A DNA stretch of 38,896 bases from a virus. The notes beneath the pieces are model-generated. The model ran no database searches. It was not told where the DNA came from and saw only the letters and a program-made list of their open reading frames with translations. Location of the stretch: positions 1 to 38,896 of the IMG/VR virus record IMGVR_UViG_3300032294_000793; one strand, given 5' to 3'. Of the stretch, positions 1-7,127 are shown piece after piece. Every line of letters begins with the position of its first letter. The stretch's first letter is position 1. A program made the translations under genes and the position numbers.

Positions 1-1143
1 ACCAATAGGGTCTTGAAAGAAGCCAGTAATACCTGTTTGGTAGGATGTAATAGGGGCGTTTCTATTGTCAGAAATTTCGCCCTCACCTTGAAATCCTATG
101 TTTCCAAAGTCTTGGCTAAATGGTCCTGCGCCTCTAGCTGCTGCGTTGGCTGCTTCTACTGCACGAGTACCCTCGTCTTTACCGCCATATGTGGGGTCGC
201 CACCATACGGGCCAATAGAGGTATCAATTAGGCCACCTGCTGCAATTGCAGCCTGATCGCCTGGAGACAGGTCTGCTGTTTGACCACCACTATGACCACC
301 AAGTCCACCACCAGGATCGCCGCCAGCCATGCCGCTAGAGTTTGAGCCGTGGCTATCTGCTCCGGTCGAGCCTTCAAAGAATTCCGGCAGGCCAGTATCG
401 GGGTTGATAGTACCGGAACCACCACGATCTTTAAGAAGCTGTGCTTCTTCTGGAGTGATATGAGCTAGCATAGTATCGCCGTTACGACCAAACTGCTCTA
501 GTTCAGCAGCCATTTGTTTAGGGTCTTGTTCTGTTGCTGCTAAAGGCTTATCCTTCTTGATTTCAAGAGCGTTGTCGATTAGGTTTTCTAGCAACTTTTT
601 GTGGCGCTTTGTAATAGCGCGAAGTGTCTTTTTGTCGTCTATTTTACCTGCTGCTTTAGCCTCGCGAATCATTTCACGAATGGCTTTTAGCTCTTCAATT
701 ACGTCTTTATCCGGCAAAGACGCTACCATATCGGCATCTTTTACCCAAGTATCGTCAGCCGGTGCTTTTTCTTCTGTAAAGAATTCAATAAGCCCGGTAG
801 ATGGGTTTTGTGTGCCAGAACCACCGTTCATGGCTAGCAACAACTTTTCTTCTGGAGTTACGTGCGCTAGTTCCGTATCGCCGTATCGGCCTTCCATAGC
901 TACACGTTGAGCAGCGTCTTCCAAAGAAATATCTTCGATGCTGCTTCTACGATCCCTATTAGGACGGCTAGAAGGGCGTTGGTTTGGCTTTACTTCGTCG
1001 CCACGCCAAAATCCTGGAGCACGAAATCTATCGTACTCTTCAAACGGACGCCACTTTTCTACGGGCGCGTCTTTTCCAGACCGCTCTTTTTCTGGAGGGT
1101 TACGAGTGTCTTCTTCACGCTTACGTACTAGTGGTTCCGACAT
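1..1143 (-). CDS. Putative phage structural protein, C-terminus outside window
   Basis: This reading frame opens at an ATG at 1143 and stays open to the window edge, giving at least 381 residues, so it is partial. The start has an AGGAAA ribosome site a few bases upstream, 11 bases after the preceding stop. The N-terminus is charged. A motif of about 35 residues occurs twice, at residues 88-122 and 222-256. Its core is GDT-LAH-TPEE then GGSGT-NP-TGL-EFF. Between the copies lies a lysine/glutamate-rich, probably helical segment (about 145-200), and after the second copy a Gly/Ser-rich linker. I have seen this motif type in virion-associated phage proteins, but its function is unknown to me. 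Position downstream of portal suggests a scaffold, internal virion or injection protein; this is inference. Confidence 0.75.
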   Translation of the reverse strand, partial: MSEPLVRKREEDTRNPPEKERSGKDAPVEKWRPFEEYDRFRAPGFWRGDEVKPNQRPSSRPNRDRRSSIEDISLEDAAQRVAMEGRYGDTELAHVTPEEKLLLAMNGGSGTQNPSTGLIEFFTEEKAPADDTWVKDADMVASLPDKDVIEELKAIREMIREAKAAGKIDDKKTLRAITKRHKKLLENLIDNALEIKKDKPLAATEQDPKQMAAELEQFGRNGDTMLAHITPEEAQLLKDRGGSGTINPDTGLPEFFEGSTGADSHGSNSSGMAGGDPGGGLGGHSGGQTADLSPGDQAAIAAGGLIDTSIGPYGGDPTYGGKDEGTRAVEAANAAARGAGPFSQDFGNIGFQGEGEISDNRNAPITSYQTGITGFFQDPIG

Positions 1144-1154
1144 TTAATTTCCTA

Positions 1155-1577
1155 TTAGCAGTCCCATTTTTTGAGATATGCTGATAATTTTTCTGCTCTT
1201 TCGGAGCTATCTTTTACATTACCAGCAGCTAAATTACATGTGGAGCATAAAACACCACGAATAGCTCCTGTTTTATGGTTGTGATCTAAACAGGCACGTT
1301 CTGAGTACTTATTTGAGTTTATGTTAATAGCTGTGCCACAACAAGCACATTTACCTTCTTGACTATTGTATATTGCCATAAAATCTTCAAAACTAATACC
1401 GTGACGTTTCTTTAGATTATATCCACGAGTATAAGGCTGAGTGCAAGAACGACAAGCGTAATTTATTCCAGACCTTTGTTTTTTGTTTTTATTAAAAGCT
1501 TCTGGAGGCTTCCATTCATTACAGCGACTGCATTTATACTCACCAGTTTCGTTTGGAAGTTTTAGAGCTAATGGCAT
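1155..1577 (-). CDS. HNH endonuclease, T4 endonuclease VII-like
   Basis: A 140-residue protein of the recombination endonuclease VII family, which in T4 resolves branched DNA before packaging. The N-terminal half has two Cys pairs (CSRC and CRSC) that should bind zinc. A third pair CACC and a fourth CSTC flank the catalytic segment LDHNHKTGAIRGVLC, whose DHNH residues are the family signature. A longer form would need a TTG start at 1586. I chose the ATG at 1577 because it overlaps the upstream stop as TAATG, like other junctions in this operon. It lies just downstream of portal, so it could act in DNA debranching during packaging, or be a free-standing homing nuclease. Family call is firm; role is inferred. 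Confidence 0.88.
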   Translation of the reverse strand: MPLALKLPNETGEYKCSRCNEWKPPEAFNKNKKQRSGINYACRSCTQPYTRGYNLKKRHGISFEDFMAIYNSQEGKCACCGTAININSNKYSERACLDHNHKTGAIRGVLCSTCNLAAGNVKDSSERAEKLSAYLKKWDC

Positions 1578-1825
1578 TACGCACAATCCCAGGCTCGTAG
1601 GGCCAAGGCTTTGCGGGTTGGTCTACCTTTTTCGTCTTTCATAGGGCCTTTTACTCCAGACATGCGAGCACAGAAGGATTTACGACGTGCTGCTGCTGTT
1701 GGGCTCTTGGCCGCTTCCTTGGCCTTGACAGGAGGCTTTAGATTGGCACCTTCTGTCTTTTTGTAGTGTGCCCGTCCTGCGGCGTTAAGACCGCCTTTTG
1801 GGTTTTGGTGTTTCTTTAGAGGCAT
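1577..1825 (-). CDS. Small conserved phage protein, DUF6321-like
   Basis: An 82-residue, strongly basic protein with the pattern LNAAGRAHY, then LKPPVK, then RRKSFCARMSGVKG, and a C-terminal RKALALRAWDC. From memory this matches a small phage family annotated as DUF6321, with no known function. Its start overlaps the stop of the 72-residue gene upstream as TAATG, and its stop overlaps the endonuclease VII-like start in the same way, so the three are translationally coupled. High lysine/arginine content and location next to portal make a DNA- or packaging-associated role possible but unproven. Confidence 0.82.
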   Translation of the reverse strand: MPLKKHQNPKGGLNAAGRAHYKKTEGANLKPPVKAKEAAKSPTAAARRKSFCARMSGVKGPMKDEKGRPTRKALALRAWDCA

Positions 1826-2043
1826 TATTTGCTTTCCGCGTATGCTTTAATTTTACTGGGCAAGTCCACCAGTGTTAGCAGAGAAGCCAGCTTGCCCCGG
1901 TTGTGGAACACTTCCAGTTCCGATGTTGCCCCCACCAGCGCCCGTAGGGTCGCCTGGGTTTGCTCCTGGAGCCATGCTTCCATTTCCGGCCATTGGGGGT
2001 GCTGCATTAGCACCTGGAGCCTGCGGGCTCTGTCCTTGTCCAT
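1825..2043 (-). CDS. Small protein overlapping the portal gene 3' end
   Basis: A 72-residue protein of unknown function. About 190 bases of it lie inside the 3' end of the portal gene in another frame. Evidence that it is real: an AAGGAA ribosome site sits just before the ATG, the stop is fused to the next gene as TAATG, and the sequence looks like a folded helical protein (QWPEMEAWLQEQ, LRALVGATSELEVF, LLTLVDLPSKI). The portal frame over the same bases encodes a low-complexity Pro/Gly/Ala tail, which leaves room for overprinting. Small proteins of this style are common after phage portal genes; no function is assigned. Confidence 0.75.
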   Translation of the reverse strand: MDKDRARRLQVLMQHPQWPEMEAWLQEQTQATLRALVGATSELEVFHNRGKLASLLTLVDLPSKIKAYAESK

Positions 2044-4075
2044 TAGTTCCTTGCTTTCCGATAATGGCTGCGTAGATAGCAGCCTCTTCTGGGTTGGCGA
2101 TAAGCTCTTCTGGATCGATATCCAAAGTAACTGCCAACTCCTTGAGTACAGTGTGCCAGCGAATGAATGGTGCTACTTGTGGGTTTGTTCCTACTTGTAG
2201 CAACGTCATCAATCGCTGAGAACGTACTTCCTTCATCATAAGAGCGGAAGTACCGCGAGCCTTTACTTCTAGGTCGCCACGAATTTCCAAGTCCTCTTCG
2301 TTAAACTGCATGTTCCACTGGTAATAGCTTTCGCCTAGTGGACGAAGAAGGTACTCGTCGATATTCTTGATAACAGTCTTGATGTTTAGTGCGGCTGCGC
2401 CCATAAGCATCGACATGCCGGATGCTGTACGAGTTGTGCCGCCAACGTTCGTAGCACCGTGCGAGTACGAAGGAATACCTGTTTCCTCGTCCGCAAACTG
2501 ACGGAACTTGTCGAACGCAAACATGTTCTCTTGGGCTGTGCTTGGAAACTTGATGCCGAATACGGACTGTCCAGGCTGCCCTTGCTGACGGCGGAAGATT
2601 TGGCCGGGCTTGATCTTCATATCCTGGCCCGCTACCATGGAGTCTTCCGAAACGTCGAATACTAGATGGCCAGCATAACGTAGGTTATCGACCGTCATAC
2701 GAGCAAAACCGTTCATCATAGTTTGGCTGTCTTCCATGTTTTGTGGAAGACCGACGCCCCAGATGTTGTACGGGTCTACTTCATAAGGGCAGACCATATA
2801 GGGAATACGTGCTGGTGTAAATGGGTTAAGAACCAAACGAAGTACGTAATTGCCGCATACCCAAATGTTTACTTGAAGTTCGTCTTCTGTAGTGTCAATT
2901 TGGTACTTGTTCTTAAGATCGATACCAAACGAGTCGAGCAATTTACGATCAACGACACCCCAATATTCCAATACTTCGAAACGCTCCTTGGGAGTGTTGC
3001 CTAGATCGTTAGGACGTAGCTGATCTTCGTATGTACGCTTTTCGTAGTTTGGACCTTGAGCAATGGCTGCGGCAATAGCTTCCTTATCGAACAGCGGGCG
3101 ATTCATAAGGTCGCGCATACCGGATTCGTTAAGGTGGTAGCGCTGAACTGCCCAGCCAAGTTCGCTAGGTGTACGAGCCGAGGGGTCTGGGTAAAAGTCC
3201 CATACGCTTACTTGATCTAGACGAGGAACTTCCTTTACAGTAGCCGAGTAGATACGACGAGGCCCCTTTTCATCTGGGTTCTTTTTCCAGGTGTGATAAA
3301 TCTTTTCGTAGTTAAACGGGCCTTTAAGAATGCCTGTACCGAGCAATACCATTTCGAAAGCTGCATTACGCAAGCTTGTAGTGGCGTTTGTCTCGTCTAG
3401 CTGATCCCAAATAACCTTCTGCATCTTTCGTGCAGCTTCCTTGGCAGGAGAGATTTGGGGCATCTTCATTTTGTCTGGAGAAGGGCCAGCCTTCCAGTTG
3501 CCCTGTCCTAGAATTTCATTTTCGGACAGGCCAGCTAGTAGAACATCGACGGTCGCCCCAGGAGGAATAGAACGACCGTCGCCTTCATAACCAATGGCTG
3601 ATGCAAGCGAATCTGCGGGGTTTGGCGCTTGGGCCTGTTCTCCCCCTTGTGCATTGGCTGGATCAAGATGGGCATATTCAGCTATGCCTTCTGGTTTTTC
3701 TGACGGTTCGATACTGATTGGAAACTTAGATGTACCGAATAGTACGTCGATAATTTGGCCGTAGGCTGCTACTACTTTTGTCTTCGTAATCTTGACGAAT
3801 ATACGCGACTGATTTACATCGTCGAACGTAATCTCAGGGCCATATACTCCTTTGTAGTTTCTATAGGCTGCCAGCCACTCCTGCTCTTTGGCTGAGCGAG
3901 CATCCTCGGCGGTTACAAGCTTCTGCCGTACAAAACCAGCTAGCCCAAATTGACTGGCTGTAAGCCCTGTCTCAGTGGTCGAGCTTTCCTGCTTAGCCGT
4001 CTCTTTAGCAATAGCCATGCCTGTTACTACGGCACGCTCCGCTTTAGTTTCGGGTCTTTGTACTAGAGAAGCCAT
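1853..4075 (-). CDS. Portal protein (head-tail connector)
   Basis: A 740-residue protein with features of large podoviral portal proteins. The portal ring sits at one capsid vertex, is the channel for DNA entry and exit, and docks the terminase. Seen in the sequence: a conserved core with YPDPSARTPSELGW, the segment IPYMVCPYEVDP, the GIPSYSHGATNVGGTTRTAS signature typical of the barrel-side helix region, and a long helix near IKNIDEYLLRPLGESYYQW. The last about 75 residues are Pro/Gly/Ala-rich low complexity and overlap a second gene. The start has a TAAGGAA ribosome site. Position just after the large terminase fits. At 740 residues it is larger than typical siphovirus portals. Confidence 0.93.
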   Translation of the reverse strand: MASLVQRPETKAERAVVTGMAIAKETAKQESSTTETGLTASQFGLAGFVRQKLVTAEDARSAKEQEWLAAYRNYKGVYGPEITFDDVNQSRIFVKITKTKVVAAYGQIIDVLFGTSKFPISIEPSEKPEGIAEYAHLDPANAQGGEQAQAPNPADSLASAIGYEGDGRSIPPGATVDVLLAGLSENEILGQGNWKAGPSPDKMKMPQISPAKEAARKMQKVIWDQLDETNATTSLRNAAFEMVLLGTGILKGPFNYEKIYHTWKKNPDEKGPRRIYSATVKEVPRLDQVSVWDFYPDPSARTPSELGWAVQRYHLNESGMRDLMNRPLFDKEAIAAAIAQGPNYEKRTYEDQLRPNDLGNTPKERFEVLEYWGVVDRKLLDSFGIDLKNKYQIDTTEDELQVNIWVCGNYVLRLVLNPFTPARIPYMVCPYEVDPYNIWGVGLPQNMEDSQTMMNGFARMTVDNLRYAGHLVFDVSEDSMVAGQDMKIKPGQIFRRQQGQPGQSVFGIKFPSTAQENMFAFDKFRQFADEETGIPSYSHGATNVGGTTRTASGMSMLMGAAALNIKTVIKNIDEYLLRPLGESYYQWNMQFNEEDLEIRGDLEVKARGTSALMMKEVRSQRLMTLLQVGTNPQVAPFIRWHTVLKELAVTLDIDPEELIANPEEAAIYAAIIGKQGTNGQGQSPQAPGANAAPPMAGNGSMAPGANPGDPTGAGGGNIGTGSVPQPGQAGFSANTGGLAQ

Positions 4076-4087
4076 TATATTTCCTTA

Positions 4088-4333
4088 TTAGAACTTCTTG
4101 ATTAGCGAGTTATCGTCGGCCATCTTGTTCATGGAACCGACACCTGTTACGAGCGAACCGCCCTTGCCAGGAGCGCTCTCGATAAGAGAACCCTGCTTGG
4201 CTTCACGATTGATCGTACCGGCAGCGCTTGTAAACTTCGACATGTTACCGGATGCGGCGCTTTCGATGCCCGAACCGGTAAAGCCGCAACAATCTGCTTC
4301 GAACTTCATATTCATATCGCCTGACTTTTTCAT
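4088..4333 (-). CDS. Small protein between large terminase and portal, unknown
   Basis: An 81-residue protein with a clear AGGAG ribosome site just before its ATG. It fills the gap between the large terminase stop and the portal start with only short spacers, so it belongs to the late operon. It is rich in Gly, Ser, Lys and Asn, with repeated short SGxGS-like turns and a CC pair near residue 15. I do not recognise a family. A small virion or packaging accessory protein is possible from context only. An opposite-strand frame over the same bases has no such context and was rejected. Confidence 0.7.
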   Translation of the reverse strand: MKKSGDMNMKFEADCCGFTGSGIESAASGNMSKFTSAAGTINREAKQGSLIESAPGKGGSLVTGVGSMNKMADDNSLIKKF

Positions 4334-4342
4334 TTTATCTCC

Positions 4343-6070
4343 TTAATACCCGAATACGGGGTCTGCTGGTTTATAGTTTTTAGCTGTACTGGCAAATGTC
4401 CAAACTGCTGTTGCAGAGGCATTGAGGGGTCTAGACATTACCCCGTATCGTAAGGCATCGTACGCATGGTCTTCTGCCTTGGTGTCCACGTCTTCCGAGT
4501 TTGTAGGGTCGATTGGTAGAGTTGGAAGAGTAGATATTAGGTTTGTGCAAGTGGAAAAAATCTTAAGCTTGGTCTGTTGGTTTTCTACTCTTAGTCGTCG
4601 ATGTACTTCAAGCTTTCCTGAAATTCTTGATCCTGGGCTTCTGTCGGAGGGTCGCCATTTACATCCTCGTTTAGCCATAGTTTCAATAATGCTAGGCCCC
4701 GAGTCTCCACGCTTAGCCCAGAGAGACGAATCCATAATTCCATTGATTGGCTTTGGGTCAAGAGTCTCCATTTCTACGATCTTTTGGGCAAAACGCTCGG
4801 CATCAAGCCCTTTACCGTAATATTCACGATAGACGTATAGTGTGTTATCGTAGTCTACCGCAAACCAAAGTACACACGCAGGAGAACTGTAACCCCAATC
4901 AGCAGCCCTAAATCGTGGCCATGTCTTAGGAATATCAAAAGGTTCGATAACATGATATTTTCTATCAAACTCTGGAAAGGCTGCCCCTTCCGTAACGTCC
5001 CAATCGCCTTCCAACCACTGTTTACGCTTATGTTCTGGTAGGTTAGCTAGAGCAACCATGTAGTCGTCGCTCTGCATTAGGTACGGGTTATCACTTAGTT
5101 TAGCCGGAATATACCGTCTAGAAATCTTTTTTACGCCAATTGGTGTGGTTACTTCAATAGTAAATGGCGTATTGGGCGGAGAAGGATCGATGAATCTACG
5201 CTTTACCCAAGAGTGACCGGGACCACCAGGGTTAGCGGTAAAACGCATATGAGTAGGGATAGTAGGATCGATGGAGCGAAGCGAGCCCGATAAGTCATTT
5301 ACGATATCCTCCGAAGGAAACTGAGCAAGCTCGTCGATACCGATCCAGGTGTAAGCTTGACCCTGGTATCTCATTACGTCATCGCGAGACTCGCAGTAGC
5401 CGAACTCCATGCGTGCGCCGGACGGAAATATCCACTCTTTTTCTTGCTCTCTCCACTTGGTTTTTGGACCAAAAGCTTGTGGGTAGAGAATCTTAGACTT
5501 GTGAATAAGGTCTCGAACTTCCGGCATTGTACGCCGTAGAAGCAACGCACGAGCGTTACCGTTGGAAAAGTACCGAAGAGGATCGATAAGCATGGCGTAG
5601 GACTTGCCACCGCCTCGCGCGCCCCCGTATAGAACTTCCTTTTCGGAAGCGGCCAAGAACTCGGTCTGAGGACCGGGATTAGGCTTAAAGGCAATCTTCT
5701 CTTCGTTTGTAGTAAGTTCTTTAACGATAGTCGGTGTTAAAACCTTTAAATCGTCGTCTGTAATAATGGTCGATTCGGCTTTGCCAGCAGCTATATCGGA
5801 AATCTTTTTCTTGGCTTGTACAGCGCTATATCTGTCGCGCTGCGCGTACATTTTTTCCTTATCTAGCTGCTTAATCTTATTTTCAATACGCTTAATCTTG
5901 CGCTGTTGAGTTTTCTTAAGCTCACGAACCGTCTTGCGTCTGCCCGGTAGAAGCTTGTCCGTTGACTGCTTCGCTACCGTCTCTGGCGTTACCCACGCCG
6001 CTCTTGGCTTGGGTGCTGGTGGTTCCACCGGCAAATCGTCTGACTTCGTATTGTCCTTCGTGTCGCTCAT
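4343..6070 (-). CDS. terL: Terminase large subunit (packaging ATPase/nuclease)
   Basis: A 575-residue motor protein that pumps DNA into the procapsid and cuts concatemers. ATPase motifs: Walker A GGARGGGKS (149-157), Walker B IGIDE (243-247), coupling motif RFTANPGG (276-283). RNase H-like nuclease motifs: D391 in RAADWGYSSP, D447 in GIMDSS, and D534/D538 in EDHAYDALRYG. Residues about 42-95 are a basic, probably coiled-coil linker. The annotated ATG has no visible ribosome site. It lies inside the upstream helix-turn-helix gene, which overlaps it by 149 bases in another frame, so either translational coupling or a +1 frameshift could supply translation. The next downstream methionines would remove much of the linker. 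Confidence 0.95.
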   Translation of the reverse strand: MSDTKDNTKSDDLPVEPPAPKPRAAWVTPETVAKQSTDKLLPGRRKTVRELKKTQQRKIKRIENKIKQLDKEKMYAQRDRYSAVQAKKKISDIAAGKAESTIITDDDLKVLTPTIVKELTTNEEKIAFKPNPGPQTEFLAASEKEVLYGGARGGGKSYAMLIDPLRYFSNGNARALLLRRTMPEVRDLIHKSKILYPQAFGPKTKWREQEKEWIFPSGARMEFGYCESRDDVMRYQGQAYTWIGIDELAQFPSEDIVNDLSGSLRSIDPTIPTHMRFTANPGGPGHSWVKRRFIDPSPPNTPFTIEVTTPIGVKKISRRYIPAKLSDNPYLMQSDDYMVALANLPEHKRKQWLEGDWDVTEGAAFPEFDRKYHVIEPFDIPKTWPRFRAADWGYSSPACVLWFAVDYDNTLYVYREYYGKGLDAERFAQKIVEMETLDPKPINGIMDSSLWAKRGDSGPSIIETMAKRGCKWRPSDRSPGSRISGKLEVHRRLRVENQQTKLKIFSTCTNLISTLPTLPIDPTNSEDVDTKAEDHAYDALRYGVMSRPLNASATAVWTFASTAKNYKPADPVFGY

Positions 6071-6344
6071 ACTTTTTATTTCGTTTGCCCCAGGAGCAGT
6101 TACGTGCCACCCACATATGGGATACTTTCTTGTTTAGTTTGGCACTTAGCCAATTGGCTACTTCTCTGGAGGAACAAGTCTTGGCGTATTCTTTGGCTTG
6201 CTTAATGGCATCCAGTTCTTCTGGAATTGGCACTAGCCATTTTGGGTCTTCTGGATGTTCTTTGTAGCCAAGAGGAATAAGACGAGACTCTCGTAAAACA
6301 AGTCTATCGTCGTTATTTGGAGGAATTAGTTTCTGGATCGTCAT
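5922..6344 (-). CDS. Helix-turn-helix packaging module, split from large terminase
   Basis: A 140-residue protein starting at an ATG inside the end of the small terminase gene (32-base overlap) and ending 149 bases inside the large terminase gene. Residues about 30-75 contain PKWLVPIPEELDAIKQAKEY, then SREVANWLSAKLNKKVSHM, a helix-turn-helix-like pattern. From memory this segment occurs fused to the N-terminus of large terminases in other phages. Here it is a separate frame. The last 35 residues are low-complexity (Gly, Ser, Thr, Gln, Ala). It may recognise packaging sites, or be joined to the terminase by frameshifting; both are inferences. Confidence 0.72.
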   Translation of the reverse strand: MTIQKLIPPNNDDRLVLRESRLIPLGYKEHPEDPKWLVPIPEELDAIKQAKEYAKTCSSREVANWLSAKLNKKVSHMWVARNCSWGKRNKKYERHEGQYEVRRFAGGTTSTQAKSGVGNARDGSEAVNGQASTGQTQDGS

Positions 6345-6717
6345 TTGGAACCGGATTCTTAGCAGGAAGAATAAAAATTGAGTTGGCTCCTGTGCCTTCG
6401 ATCTGTAGACGCTCTTTCTTTGCAATACCTACACGATCAAGAACTTCTTTAGCCGCTGCTAGGCGAGTGTTTACGCCTGGAGCAGTGGATTCTTCCGTAT
6501 CCATAGCGCTAGAAATCTTACGAGCAGCTTTAGGAGCATTTAATGCTAGTTCATACTCTGTACGCTCAAGAATTTCTTCTTTTAGCGCCGCTACAACCTT
6601 ATTCCACGTAGTAGGAGCATAACCAGCCATGCTGGCAGCAAGCTTTACGTCCCCTTCTGCATCACCAAAAAGGGCATCCAAGAACTTTTCTTGCATTTCC
6701 GTAAGCTGTCTTGCCAT
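6313..6717 (-). CDS. terS: Terminase small subunit
   Basis: A 134-residue protein with the layout of small terminases, which bind the packaging site and load the large subunit. The N-terminal LTEMQEKFLDALFGDAEGD followed by KLAASMAGYAPTTWNKVV is the helix-turn-helix DNA-binding region. The middle ERTEYELALNAPKAARKI and RLAAAKEVLDRVGIAKKERLQ is the typical oligomerisation/linker segment. The C-terminus includes IFILPAKNPVPNDDPE, as in other small subunits. Its start overlaps the preceding stop as TAATG. It sits two genes upstream of the large subunit, the usual order. Confidence 0.9.
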   Translation of the reverse strand: MARQLTEMQEKFLDALFGDAEGDVKLAASMAGYAPTTWNKVVAALKEEILERTEYELALNAPKAARKISSAMDTEESTAPGVNTRLAAAKEVLDRVGIAKKERLQIEGTGANSIFILPAKNPVPNDDPETNSSK

Positions 6718-7118
6718 TATAGAGTTGCCCCGTTAATGAAAATAGCATCGATTTGCTCTGGCGTCATGTTAAGTTGGGCTGCCGTAGCCAACAAAGTTGG
6801 GTTATTACGCTCAATAGTAATGGCATATTCCCACTCTTCCTGTACATTTTCAGGTGCTGCTGCTAGTAGAGCGTCTACTTGTTCTTTAATACCGGCAGCA
6901 CGCAACGCCTTACGAGCCTGTAAAGGAGTTAGAGAAGACGGAACTACAGGTGGAGCAGGAGTAACTGGCGCTATAGGTTCTGGCAGTTCGACAGCACCAA
7001 ATGCTTCTCTGTCCGCAGGAGACATTTGACGCAACCATTCCGCAGGATAACGAACACCATTATACGTAAATGGAGTATCGATCCTTACTTCTTGTCCATC
7101 TGCTAGTCTAAATATCAT
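6717..7118 (-). CDS. XkdW-like tail fibre-associated protein
   Basis: A 133-residue protein with an AAGAGGAA ribosome site. The N-terminal part is a short beta-rich segment (FRLADGQEVRIDTPFTYNGV). A Pro-rich linker follows. The C-terminal part has SLTPLQARKALRAAGIKEQ, then EEWEYAITIERNNPTLLATA and TPEQIDAIF. This C-terminal pattern resembles the XkdW-type domain often encoded next to phage tail fibre genes. It lies between the large tail fibre and the terminases, which fits a fibre assembly or baseplate accessory role. The family link is from pattern memory, not a search. Confidence 0.68.
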   Translation of the reverse strand: MIFRLADGQEVRIDTPFTYNGVRYPAEWLRQMSPADREAFGAVELPEPIAPVTPAPPVVPSSLTPLQARKALRAAGIKEQVDALLAAAPENVQEEWEYAITIERNNPTLLATAAQLNMTPEQIDAIFINGATL

Positions 7119-7127
7119 TTATTCCTC

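Noticed and set aside
4098-4346. 82-codon plus-strand frame between terminase and portal
   Set aside because: It is antisense to the 81-residue gene that has a good ribosome site and operon spacing.
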